Shown: in pieces, positions 21,701 through 27,365 of the stretch
Position numbering within the stretch: the stretch's first letter is position 1
Layout: the number at the start of each line of letters is the position of its first letter
DNA from: Verrucomicrobiota bacterium
GTDB taxonomy: Bacteria > Verrucomicrobiota > Verrucomicrobiia > CAIQCK01
Assembly (NCBI GenBank): GCA_016222825.1
Contig: JACRQF010000009.1
Location: forward strand, 124,001-188,000
Length of the DNA stretch: 64,000 bases
Direction of reading: 5' to 3'
Notes under the pieces: model-generated
Seen by the model: only the letters and a program-made list of their open reading frames with translations
What the model was told of the DNA's origin: nothing
Database searches by the model: none
Position numbers and translations under genes: made by a program

Positions 21701-24700
21701 GGCGAGGAGCCATGAGCCTGAGTTGGAGGCGTCATTGGCGCTCTGCTCGCCACCAGTCTGGATGATGACGCCGGCGTTGACCACGCGAGGAAAAACGCTG
21801 GTGCCGCCCAACATGTTGAAGAGGCTGCCGCTGGCGTTGCTCAACACGCTGGCGAAAATCTGCCCGCTGTCAGCCAGCGTCACGCGGTTGCCCAAACCGC
21901 CGCTGCCAATGGCCAGCACGCCCGCATTGCTCCAAGCGGACCCTCCCCCCCCGACAAACACCGTGTTGCTCGCAGAGCCGGCGTCGTAGCCCACATATCC
22001 CTCGCCCGCCAGCACTGAGCCGCCGTTGGTGACGAACAGCCGGTTGACCGAACCGGCAAGGCCCACGTGAAGCATGTTTGCGTTGCTCCAGACCGACCCC
22101 GGCCCCGTCACGATCGCCGTGTTGAAGCCGGCCGTGGCTCGGTTTCCCATGATGCCGCTGGTATCGAGCAGCGCGCCGCCGTTGGTGATGATCAGCCAGT
22201 TCCAGGAAGTGCTGTCGCCGAACGTGTAAACCCCGGCGACATTCGTCACCACACCGTCCACGAGGTCCGTTACGCCGGAGCCGGACAGCAGGTTGAAAAT
22301 GATCGAGCCGCTGAGCGGATCGCCCGGTGTCGCAAGCAGATGGCTCACGTCCCAGTTCCAGGCCCATCCGCCCGGCAGGTTCATCTGGTTGAAACCGCCC
22401 GCCACCGACCCGTAATCGAAAAGGTCAAACACGTCGCCGTTCTGCGGCGTGTAACCGCTCTGCAACAACACCGTCAGCGTGCCGTCCGCCGTGAGTTGGC
22501 CGCCGAGCGTCAGATGGTCCAGAAAGCCGGCGCCCGTGCCGCCCAAGTCCATCAGTGTCGTCGCGCCGGAAAGCAGCGTCAGGTCGCCCGAAACCGTGAA
22601 CACGTTGGGCGAACTGCCAAAGCTGAACGCGCCGCCGCCCGTTACCGAGCCGTTGAGCGTGCCGCCAGCGCCGATGAGTTGGCCGCTGGCTTCGTTGACA
22701 AAGTTGGTCAGGTTGGCCACTGCGCCAGTGGCAATGATCCACGAGCCGAAATTGGTGGCGCAGTTCACATCCTGCTGGCCACCCGTGTGCAGCACCGTGC
22801 CGCCGGCTTGGTTTAAGAACACCGTGGCGACGTTGGTGCCGTTGGTGATTTGCAGCAGGCCGGCGTTGTCGAAGAAGTCAGGATCGAAGATACCGCCGGT
22901 TTGAAGGATGCTGCCAGCGTTGGTCACGCGCGGGAAGAACGCGCTGCCGCCCGAAATGCTGAAGATGCTGCCGCTGTAGTTGCTCAACACGCTGGCGAAA
23001 ACCTGTCCGCCGTCGGCCAGCGTCACGGAGTTGCCCGCCCCGCCACGCCCGATGCTCAGCGCGCTTGCGTTGCTCCAGACGGAGCCGTCGCCGGTGACCA
23101 GCACGGCGTTGCTGCCGGAGCCGGCGTTATAGCCGACGTAGCTGGCGGTGTTGAACACCCAGCCACCGTTGACGATCGTGAGGCGGTTGCTGGGACCGCT
23201 GCTGCCGACATACAGGTTGGTGCCGGCGTTCCAAACCGACCCGAAGTCCGTCACCAGGACGGAGTTGTTGCTCGCGCCCGCGCCCGCGCCCAAGCTCGAA
23301 AAAGTTGTGGCCGTGACGACACCGGTGTTGGCAATGACCAAGCTGTTACCGACACCGCTGCCACCAATTGTCAGAGAGAGGTTGCTCCAAACCGAACCGG
23401 AGTCGGTGACGAACACAGTGTTGCCGACGCTGAAGGCTCCATTGCCAACAATGCCGGTCGGCGTCATCACCACGCCGCCCGCGCTAATAGTCATGCGATT
23501 GAAGCCTGCGGCACCGCCGACGTTGATGGCACCGGCGTTCGACCAGACAGAACCCGATCCGGCGACCAGCACGGTGTTGTTGCTGCTGCCCGTCTGGCCG
23601 CCGACGGTGCCGCCGACGCTGAACACCTGGCCGCCGTTGGTGACGGTCAGGCTGTTGGCCGGGCCGTTGTAACCCACGTAAAGCACGTTGCTGTTGTTCC
23701 AAACCGAGCCGGCGTCCGTAATCAAAACCGTGTTGCCCGTGGCTGTCGCACCAGAACCGATGTAAGCAAAGGAATTGTCCACTCGGCCACCTCCGGCAAT
23801 CGTCAGGTCGTTGCGGTGGCTGGAATTGCCGACATAAAGAGAGCCATTGTTGCTCCACGCCGAGCCCACGCCGGTCACCAAAGCCGTGTTGTAATTGGCA
23901 TTGGTGTAGTAACCAATGGAACCGATTGTATTAAACACCTTCCCACCATTGGCAACAGTCAGGCTGTTGCTGGCCCCATAAGAGCCTAGATAGAAGGATG
24001 CGCTATTCTTCCACGCCGAACCGGGATCCGTCACCAACACCGAGTTGTTTCCGGCACCAGCACTGGATCCGATGACCCCGCTGGTTCCGTTCCATACTTG
24101 GCCTCCGTCGGTAATAGTCAGACTGTTGCCGAAACCGTTGTTACCGACATATAAGGTGAAACTGTTGCTCCAGAGCGAGCCGACGCCGGTCACTAACACG
24201 TTGTTGTTGCTGGAACTACTGTTGCCACCGATGTAGCCGGTGGCGTTGATTACCCGACCCCCGTTGGAGATGGTCAGACTGTTGCCGAATCCGCTGTTGC
24301 CGACATAGAAGGTGCTGCTGTTACTCCAGAGCGAGCCGGCGTCCGTCACCCAGACGGTGTTGTTGCTGGCGGTGGCGTTGTAGCCGATGTAACCGGTGGT
24401 GTTGTTCACACGCCCGGTGTTGGCGATGAGCAGCATGTTGCCGTAGCCGCTGACGCCGACATACGCGCTGCCACTGTTGCTCCAAACCGAGCCGGCGCCG
24501 GCGACCAGGACGAGATTGCTGGTGGAGTTGACGGCCCAGCCGATGTTGCCGCCGGCGTCGAGCACCCGGCCGCCGTTGGTGATGATGAGCGTGCTGCGGA
24601 CGCCTTGGTTGCCGATCATGAGGTTGTTGCCGTTGCTCCAGACCGAACCGGCGTCGGTCACCACCACGAGGTTGTCGCTTGCGCCGGTGGAGTTGCCGAT

Positions 24701-26920
24701 GTTGCCGAAGCCGTTGAAGACACGCGCGCCGCCCGCGATGGTCAGGCTGTTGGTGGAGCCGAGGTAGCCGACGTAAAGGCTGCCGCTGTTGCTCCAGATG
24801 GAGCCGGCGCCGGTGACTTGCGCCGAGTTGTTGGCCGCCACGCTGTTGTAGCCGATGTAACCGGCACTGTTTAGCACGCGCGCGCCGTCGGCGATGGAGA
24901 GACTGTTGCTGCTGCCGAGCGACCCGACGTAGAGCGAGCTGTTGTTGCTCCAGAGCGAGCCAACTCCCGTCACCACCGCAGCGTTGTTGCTGGAGAGGAC
25001 CGAGTGGCCGATGACGCCGTCGCCCAACGCGGTGAAGACGGTGCCGCCGTTGGTGGTGGCGACGCCGCCGTTGGTGACCACCAACATGCCGCCGTTGGTG
25101 ATGATGAGTGTGTTGAAGATGCCGTTGGTGGCGAGCATGAACGTGGCCGAGCGGATCACGTTGCTGCCGTTGATGACGGTGGTGAGGTAATCACCCGTCG
25201 TCGCCTCCTCGCCGATGGTGACGGTCATCGTGGAACCGTTGGCGCTGAAGTTCCGCAGCCGAAGGCCGGAGAGCGTATTGTCCCACCAGCGGGCGTTGGG
25301 CGAGGATGTGTCTGTGAACTCGTTCTTGTAGCCGCTGGAGCTGTTGCCGGCGTAGTAAAGGTCGTTGGTGTCGCCGCTGCCGATGTTCCGCTGGAAATGC
25401 CACTGGTTGTCGGCCTGCACAAGCGTGCATTCATAGTTCAGGTGGCTGCTGTTGGGCGTCATGCTTTGGTTGTCTTTGTTGCCCAGTTCGTCCACGTGCC
25501 AGATGGCGATGCCGGAGCCGGGGATCAGCATGTCCCGCCCGCTCTTGTAGCGGGTTTCGATCAGGAAATACTCCGTCGGCACGCCCGGCTTGGCGTAGCG
25601 ATAAAAATGATTGAACTCGTCGCCGGAGGAGCCGACCGTGATCGTCCCCGACATCGAAGGCGTCAACTCCGTCGTCGTGGCCCAGCCTGCGGCGCGTTTG
25701 AGGTAGGCGCACACCTGCGCGGGATTGCCCGCGAACCCGCCCGAGTTCATCAGGCAGAACGCGCCCGCGCCGCCGCGGGAATCGTAACCGTAATCATAAA
25801 TGTCCGGGAACCCGCAAAGCATGTGGCCGTTCTCGTGGCAGAACGTGCTGATGGACAGCGACGTGCCGATGTTGGTGACCTGGTAACGCCATATTCTCTT
25901 GCCGCCCGGCGAGAGCGGCTGCGCGCCGACATTGTAGAGCGCCCACGAGTGCGGCCAGAGGCCCTTGCTCCAGACGCCGCCGTTGCCGCCCGCATAAAAC
26001 ACGTTGCATGCGACGGCGTTGGTGGAACCGTCCACCGTCAGCCCCTCGAACTGCGGCAGGATCTCCGTCTCGTAGTTCGGCATGTTCGTCAACACGCCGA
26101 TCACGTCCCGGATGAGGAGGTTGGCCTGCCCGCCGCCGTCTTTGGTGGTGTCGTTGTAGTAGCTCTTCGGCTGCGGCGCCCGGACGTAAACCGTGACCAC
26201 GTTGCTGTAGGTCAGCATCCCGTTGGACACATCCCAGAAATACTGCTTCACCGAACCGTTGTTCCCGTAGCCCGTGTAGCCGTCAGCGTTGCAGTAGGCG
26301 TTGATGTTGGTCTGCGGGATTGTCGCCACGTCGTCGCTGAAATCCACCAGCAACGTCAGCCCCACCTTCGTGCCCACCGTCGGCAGACTCGGCGGCGCCA
26401 TCACGATGTCGCCATTGGGATTGACCGCGCCCATCTGCTGGGCCGCCTTCAAGTTCGCCCACCGCTGGTTGACGTTCATCCCTTGATCCCACAGCTGGAA
26501 CCGCTGCTGCGCCTGCTGTTTCCTCGCCTCCGGCGTGATCCGCAGGTGCTTCGCCACGCCCAGCGCCGCCGGGTTGTCCCGGCCCACCCACGCGCCGCTC
26601 GGCAACAACGCGCTGCCGTCCGGCGACAGTTGTGCGTAGTGATACGCCTTCACCGCCGGGTCAAACACCACTGTGTAGCCGTCCAGCGTCTCGAACACCG
26701 CGTGAAATTCGTCGCCCTCGCCCCAAAGCTCGATCTGCGTCCCGTCCGGCTGGGTGAACGGGACTTTCTGCGCGAAGGGTGCCGCAAAACTCGAGACAAC
26801 CGCCAGCGCGCCAAGGCCCAATGCCAGCAGGAATCTGACGCCGCGTGAAAAGGAAAGCGGTCGCCGCACCGGCGACCTTGCCCACCCCGGCTTCGTTTCT
26901 CGGTCGAAGTTCTTCTCCAT
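6767..26920 (-). CDS. Giant exported protein: M6-like metalloprotease, about 70 T5SS/PEP-CTERM repeats, dockerin-like tail
   Basis: The protein is about 6,717 residues. The start at 26920 has AAGGTGG seven bases upstream; a GTG at 26947 is an alternative. Residues 27-46 form a signal peptide (LLALGLGALAVVSSFA). Residues about 50-570 resemble M6 (immune inhibitor A-type) peptidases, with the zinc motif H362-E-N-G-H366 followed by GFPD. From about residue 580 to 6080 there are roughly 70 copies, counted by eye, of a 50-residue unit of the form VTGxGSxWSN...LYVGxxGSxNSLTIxNGGxV...IGxxxxSxNN, the T5SS/PEP-CTERM-associated repeat. They are interrupted by larger modules that are themselves repeated. 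The end holds an Ig-like region, two dockerin-like calcium loops (DANQSGTVSIGD at 6500, DLNLTGSVTIGD at 6531) and a beta-sandwich domain. It has no autotransporter barrel and no PEP-CTERM tail. Adhesin, matrix or surface protease roles are inference. Confidence 0.88.
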   Translation of the reverse strand: MEKNFDRETKPGWARSPVRRPLSFSRGVRFLLALGLGALAVVSSFAAPFAQKVPFTQPDGTQIELWGEGDEFHAVFETLDGYTVVFDPAVKAYHYAQLSPDGSALLPSGAWVGRDNPAALGVAKHLRITPEARKQQAQQRFQLWDQGMNVNQRWANLKAAQQMGAVNPNGDIVMAPPSLPTVGTKVGLTLLVDFSDDVATIPQTNINAYCNADGYTGYGNNGSVKQYFWDVSNGMLTYSNVVTVYVRAPQPKSYYNDTTKDGGGQANLLIRDVIGVLTNMPNYETEILPQFEGLTVDGSTNAVACNVFYAGGNGGVWSKGLWPHSWALYNVGAQPLSPGGKRIWRYQVTNIGTSLSISTFCHENGHMLCGFPDIYDYGYDSRGGAGAFCLMNSGGFAGNPAQVCAYLKRAAGWATTTELTPSMSGTITVGSSGDEFNHFYRYAKPGVPTEYFLIETRYKSGRDMLIPGSGIAIWHVDELGNKDNQSMTPNSSHLNYECTLVQADNQWHFQRNIGSGDTNDLYYAGNSSSGYKNEFTDTSSPNARWWDNTLSGLRLRNFSANGSTMTVTIGEEATTGDYLTTVINGSNVIRSATFMLATNGIFNTLIITNGGMLVVTNGGVATTNGGTVFTALGDGVIGHSVLSSNNAAVVTGVGSLWSNNSSLYVGSLGSSNSLSIADGARVLNSAGYIGYNSVAANNSAQVTGAGSIWSNSGSLYVGYLGSTNSLTIAGGARVFNGFGNIGNSTGASDNLVVVTDAGSVWSNGNNLMIGNQGVRSTLIITNGGRVLDAGGNIGWAVNSTSNLVLVAGAGSVWSNSGSAYVGVSGYGNMLLIANTGRVNNTTGYIGYNATASNNTVWVTDAGSLWSNSSTFYVGNSGFGNSLTISNGGRVINATGYIGGNSSSSNNNVLVTGVGSLWSNSFTLYVGNNGFGNSLTITDGGQVWNGTSGVIGSSAGAGNNSVLVTDPGSAWKNSASFYLGSYGASNSLTVANGGKVFNTIGSIGYYTNANYNTALVTGVGSAWSNNGSLYVGNSSHRNDLTIAGGGRVDNSFAYIGSGATATGNTVLITDAGSVWNNSNVLYVGYNGPANSLTVTNGGQVFSVGGTVGGQTGSSNNTVLVAGSGSVWSNAGAINVGGAAGFNRMTISAGGVVMTPTGIVGNGAFSVGNTVFVTDSGSVWSNLSLTIGGSGVGNSLVIANTGVVTATTFSSLGAGAGASNNSVLVTDFGSVWNAGTNLYVGSSGPSNRLTIVNGGWVFNTASYVGYNAGSGSNAVLVTGDGSVWSNASALSIGRGGAGNSVTLADGGQVFASVLSNYSGSIFSISGGSAFFPRVTNAGSILQTGGIFDPDFFDNAGLLQITNGTNVATVFLNQAGGTVLHTGGQQDVNCATNFGSWIIATGAVANLTNFVNEASGQLIGAGGTLNGSVTGGGAFSFGSSPNVFTVSGDLTLLSGATTLMDLGGTGAGFLDHLTLGGQLTADGTLTVLLQSGYTPQNGDVFDLFDYGSVAGGFNQMNLPGGWAWNWDVSHLLATPGDPLSGSIIFNLLSGSGVTDLVDGVVTNVAGVYTFGDSTSWNWLIITNGGALLDTSGIMGNRATAGFNTAIVTGPGSVWSNANMLHVGLAGSVNRLFVTNGGSVLAGEGYVGYDAGSASNTVFVGGGGSAWSNAGVLAIGSGGLGNRVTLADSGQIFASVLSNASGSLFNMLGGTSVFPRVVNAGVIIQTGGEQSANDASNSGSWLLAGGIANLTNLVIDGGGVFTNAGGVLISTNANGLGGIGAHNGALVFNSGVITADRLDITNSVFNFNAGTLTTHGGSQIIAPFGSNFIIGATAGQIATWNVLGGTAFVGQVAGSTNNTVLGAVAGATGVVNVSGVGTVWTNAYDLWIGGGGGGNQLNISDGARAASSNAYVGYTAAANNNSVLVSGSGSLWNIGSNLHFGYFGSNNSLTIANSGRVLNSWAYIGYTNSANNNTVLVTDPGSLWSNNRPLYVGYNGPNNQLVITNGGKVMGGAMEMGRNSSSTNNYVLVTGTNSSLLMLAGLTMGGSSARNLLTIADGALVSNGFTTIGSAGNNAVVVTGSNSTWVVAGQLSAGYAGLGASSSLAISNGGSLLLTAPGGGLYIGNGAGNARVLVTGSGSLLTNKTTLFVGYSGSGNSLTISNGGSVVSPDSAVIGATSSISNNSAAVTGSGSLWSNATLLMVGSNGSASSLTIANSARVFNAAGTIGYASNNNSVLVTGTNSLWNNAGPLTVGYSGSSNSLTVASGGVVMATNVVLGFNITSTNNLIALSGGSLYATNAAQNGALDLRRGRLDFNGGTLVADQLIVTNNSSGATNAVFNFNAGALTTRGATILMPFGSNFFVGATPGQTATWNVIGGTNLVQQVGGSSSNTILGGFSDVVSALSVSGAGTVWSNSANLWVGGVSAANQFTVSDGARAISSNSYLGLSASSSNNSALVTGAGSIWSNLSLTIGRGGEGNNLTIANSGVVTAASYSLFGTSIGARNNSALVTGVGSVWNAGSNLYVGDSGSSNCLTIADGGRVINGGGVSSASFIGNNASASSNLVLVTDNGSVWSNNGSLYVGSYSSGNRLTISNGGRVFNNFTYVGYYASGSNNAVLVSGPGSVWTGTNVFYIGVSGSSNNLTIANGGQVASFWGFVGWNTSASNNSAVVTGSSSLWNNSTTSLGIGNFGSGNRLTVSDGGRVLSSQGTIGNFAVASNNAVVVAGPGSVWSNTYDLRIGVSGVFNNLTVLSNGMVFNAHGVIGAAVSASNNSVWVAGPGSLWSNNGVLYDGATGSFNQLTITNGGQVLSLTGYVGYASMANSNAALVTGVGSVWNAGGKLSIGAFGSGNRLTVANGAQVFDVYGTIGSASGADNNTVFVTDPGSVWSNNANFDVGGSGDGNSLTLANGGRVFGSFGSIGNNSDGGNNSVLVDGLGSLWNCSAPLMIGAAGFANSLTLANSGRVLGTFGTVGFSQSASNNSVLVTDSGSVWSNSQYLTVGNYGLSNSLTVANGGQAFSATGYVGRYSSATNNAVSVSGVGSVWSNSHKLYVGWSGSFNRLTIANSGAVFNTHGFIGTAGSGSNNSVLVTGSASFWNNAGDLFVGVSGAFNRLTVTNGGWVVDANAFIGDNFGASNNAALVTGAGSVWSNAGALSIGRGAAGNRLTLADGGMIYASALSNFSGSIFSMAGGSALFGSVFNAGSFIQTGGQQDATYATNFGSWAIATGAVANLGSFVNEAGGQLIGSGGTLNGSVVDGGTLSFGSSLGALTVSGDMMLLAGATTLMDLGGTAEGFLDRLTLGGQFTAAGTLTVSLLDGYAPQNGDVFDLLNYGSVAGVFSQVNLPDGEDWSWDVSHLLASPADPLSGSIILSVFAGVTNFVDGVLTNAAGVYMLGDATTRNRLIVTNGGVLVDTSGIIGNQSTANFNRAVVTGPGSLWSNANALVVGYAGSANQLTITNGGAVWAAESHVGFDAGAHSNSVFVGGAGSVWSNAGVLAVGGGGVSNRVTLAEGGQIYAGLLSNLSGSLFGMSGGGAFFTQAANAGDIVQTGGFFNAGSFDNAALLQLGRGTNAAALFLNEASGVVQQSGGQHDAATATNFGSWLLSGGVANLTDFVNEDHASLTVGGGTLNGALTIGNTGSFSQITITNGGTVLSDGSGYLGFQLDSSNNIALITGAGSLWSNSGGVYIGNNGTKNTLVISDGGQLMNTDGVIGRNGGGFNFGVVTGTNSLWTSHANLHVGSTSSSNSMVIANGGRATADGTAYIGLNGYGNSLAITNGGQLLSTGGGVVGRNGGDNTALVTGPGSVWSNGGDFHVGYTGAFNQLTISDGGRVMDDAYAFIGKMTGANNNAVLVTGTNSLWSSALNLHAGSYGSTNSLTVADGGQVTNRNGYIGYYPEAGGNSVLVTGTGSLWRSHQELHVGRGGTENSLTVTNGGRVSSAAGIVGSQSGSVNNAVLVAGAGSLWSNTAALSIGGAGWNNNLAISAGGVVFSQTGIVGSASTSSNNTVTVSGAGSVWSNAGSLYVGLTGSFNSLTIAGSGRVVSPYAYVGNAEAGSNNTVLVTGAGSTWSNSQQLKIGVGGFGNSLTIANSGLVSGFLSWIGSQSNAGGNAVTVTGTGSVWRNSSSLYVGDFGYDNSLTITNGGMVAGGYGYVGLNASASNNAAAVMGSGSVWSNSGALAVGWMGSHNSLMIAGGALAFSATGYVGYTASASNNTVTVDGVGSVWSTATSLFVGSNGPGNSLTVINGGRAVSPYAYIGNGVSASNNAVTVTGAGSTWSNSQQLRIGGGGSGNSLTVADGGQILSVLSWIANQVGSSNNSVTVTGAGSLWRNNNSLYAGDAGHDNNLVVSDGGQVADVFGYLGLGGTASNNTATVTGSGSVWSNGSILAVGWSGSRNSLTISDGGLALSATGYVGYAASASNNAAVVTGAGSLWSNSHSLLVGSTGPGNSLTVADSGLVTATNVVVGGGIASTGNLLALSGGVLYATNAAQTGALDIRRGTLALNGGVLVADLLIVTNNTTTATNSVFTFNAGTLTTRGSRIVAPRDSSIVIGASAGQTGVWNILAGTNLVQQVSGGSSTTVLGGVSGAVGVVNVSGAGTVWSNASDVWVGGVSAGNQLTVSGGAYVVNQDGLIGAGVGAGSNSVLVTGPGTVWNNTSVLYPGYGGGWNQLTVSNGAIVMSLSGYIGRQSESYGNLALITGSGSLWTNQDFLCVGRDGAANGLSINDGGQVVNSYGFIGVGTSASNNTVVVAGAGSVWLNTNDLHVGQRSSGNSLTVADGGTVIAPDVWVGTLDTSSNNLVTIAGGYLYATNATGDGTLDIRRGALVLNSGTVVVDRLYATNAAGSVVNLNGGTLVAPTVLNAGSFSQRGGSFDLAAFDNSGLFEVWNNLTIGAAVGLTNRDGGTVRLVSNAVVSIAGSFVVTNATLEFAGASTNATPFLPGVTFQNGAAVQWSGYDGDFGDHAITGNLNLDLPSGPGLSRGVVDNARLAVGGDGLLYAGSNNLVSLTLTNGAQLLDSVGYIAFDVAASNSSALVSGPGSVWSNSDSLFVGYHGSLASLTLTDGGAVSATNIVVGFNAGSTGNVITVSGGRLFATNATGGGALDVRYGALTLNSGTVTVDRLLLTNGVNSVFNFNGGVLNATEMLTRQPVTVDGGTLTLAHSFINLPEATLRLNNGNVFVPGFMINLGTFIQNGGLFDPEFYNNSGSWLLTGGTNVDGVFLNEATGVALQSGGEHNVNVATNLGVWTVSGGVANLTNLFIESGGVFTNAGGALISTNAAGLGVIDVRNGALVLNSGTTTVDRFYATNGAGSALSFSGGWLATKGTIISNATPFTVGDGVQSASLRLDGGSHQFADGLIIAANSLLTGAGIVSGSNLAYGAILADGAGAELRLNDGLRSNVNIGVLGALNGATLTLPSGTLTNAGLISLSGGVLNTQATLVNLSAFVNSGGTFEVTGLFDNRAGAAVTNGGSLATPLLFNAGQFTMTGGTHAVGYATNFGSWTISGGVANLTNYVGEDHGTLTVSGGTLNGSLTIGNTGSFNQLTVTSGGTVLSSGNGYLGYHTSSSNNTAFVTGAGSRWNNSGNLYVGTTGSFNQLTISDGGQVSNSYGHIGDDADAGSNRVLVTGVGSVWTNNGRLYIGYYGSGNSLTLTNGGQVFATRARVGVVIGASNNTVLVSGSGTVWRNSEELYLGDADSGNSLIISDGGQVFDSNGYIGNYSNAGNNAVLVTGAGSTWTNSSDLYVGNSGSGNQLTIANGGQVFSRTGYVGYTANSTNNMVIVTGPGSAWSNSYDLRVGYSGSSNTLTIANSGQVFNGIGYIGNNNSVNHSVLVTGVGSVWNNSSNLFVGSTGSGNNLTITNGGWVGAGLGTIGYYAGANSNSAVVTGVGSTWSNGSDLRVGYSGSYNSLTVAGEGRVFSVNGSLGTGAGDSNWAVVTGAGSVWSNSGAVNVGETGTNNSLTITSGGQVFGASGTIGTWASGSNNSVSVTGTGSVWTSVGNLQIGRRGASNSLLIANGGQVFNGDGYIGTYDVASNNVVLVTDPGSLWSNSGNLFVGSNGSANSLTVSNGGGVLASGVVVGATTTSAMNSVVISGGSLFVTNASVNGALNVLRGSFVLNSGTVTVNQLLATNFASSVVSFNGGTLHSGGSTVNNGSIFQVGDGTSAATLHLLGGSHSFANGLFINTNATLAGTGAITGVITNAGSIAPGDSAGILTGSSSLTLLGGSLLTMQLAGTNDWLYDQINLAGALNFGGALTLSLLDGFTVSAGNRFDLFDFTGSSGAFSLTNLPGLDPLMYWDTSALYSTGEIEADWMTGALQVTLAPSAAVGAGAQWQVDGGAWRNSGDTVTDLVIGEHTLAFKDVAGWIKPTNRVVQIAFGETTVTNGSYELTPTLLAAASRKTHGAAGTFDLSLNLNSGVNPTVEPRKNGPTQVLFTFNKALTATDGVLSANEFTLTNATYVSASLASSNLTLNLTNVMDRAKVTVVLNGFSDLAGNALAGTNAVRIRSLYGDANQSGTVSIGDMGAAKARLGPTVTATNYLCDLNLTGSVTIGDMQVAKTNLTHTVPLGGLDLGGTMTPATGFAPSLIAPAAAVFPATLGEALGAAELEWSTNGDEAWTATVAPDGSVAAWSGSIGDLNVSWAETTVSGPGTVSFEWKVSSELNGDFLAFAVDGVEQPGRISGEADWQALTFSIPSGTHRLTWTYAKNRANAIGLDAGWLRRVVWQSGP
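8700..25060 (-). repeat. Coding tandem-repeat array of the giant protein
   Basis: About 150-bp units repeat in frame around 70 times and diverge to roughly 50-80 percent protein identity. The most constant positions are a GS.W(S/N)N turn, a Y/W/L-x-(V/I)G turn, NSLTI and NGG. Higher-order structure is visible. A module with TTLMDLGGT and GDVFDLxxYGSVAG occurs at about 16.8-17.4 kb and 22.2-23.0 kb. A module with ATWNV(I/L)GGT occurs at about 13.1-13.5, 19.6-20.1 and 21.2-21.5 kb. A four-unit block is duplicated side by side at about 13.6-14.8 kb. Confidence 0.85.
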
Positions 26921-27203
26921 GTCCACCTTGCTCCAAGCCAAGCACACCCACGCATTCCTTGGTGATCAACGACAAGCCGGAGACTATCTGTTGCCCGACA
27001 ACTTTCAACAGAAAAATCGGAGAAGAACGGGCGCGCGGGGTGCTTTGGCAGAAGAGGCGATTGACCTTGGCGATGACGAACGTAGCGCCGGCCACGACGT
27101 CTTGCTGTAGATCGAGAAGGCTGTCGTTGCCCGTGGCTGCTCGCATCAACGTATTCAGCTACGGGAACGGCCAGCGGTTCCTCTGCATCTTCCGAAGAAA
27201 AGA

Positions 27204-27280
27204 TGGTGCGCCCGGCGGGAGTTGAACCCACAGCCTTCGGCTCCGGAGGCCGACGCTCTATCCAATTGAGCTACGGGCGC
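27204..27280 (-). tRNA. tRNA-Arg (anticodon CCG)
   Basis: Read on the minus strand, the 7-bp acceptor stem is GCGCCCG paired with CGGGCGC, followed by discriminator A and an encoded CCA (27206-27204). The D arm is GCTC-AATTGGATA-GAGC. The anticodon stem TCGGC/GCCGA closes a 7-base loop CTCCGGA with anticodon CCG, which reads CGG. The T arm GTGGG-TTCAACT-CCCGC is canonical. It stands alone between the giant gene and the GH62-like gene. I see no integrase or duplicated 3' end nearby. Confidence 0.95.
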
Positions 27281-27365
27281 ACAGCAGAGGTATTATGCGC
27301 CTTTTGGGGACGCTGGCAAGCAATCCGTTGGCTGCGGCGAAGATTACTGGCATAGTCGGCGTGCC

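Noticed and set aside
8700..25060. Regularly spaced repeats that could be mistaken for a CRISPR array
   Set aside because: Units are about 150 bp, in frame and degenerate, and encode a continuous protein. There are no short identical repeats with unique spacers and no cas genes.
27204..27280. tRNA-Arg as an integration site bounding a genomic island with the giant gene
   Set aside because: No integrase, no duplicated tRNA 3' end and no composition break were seen on either side.
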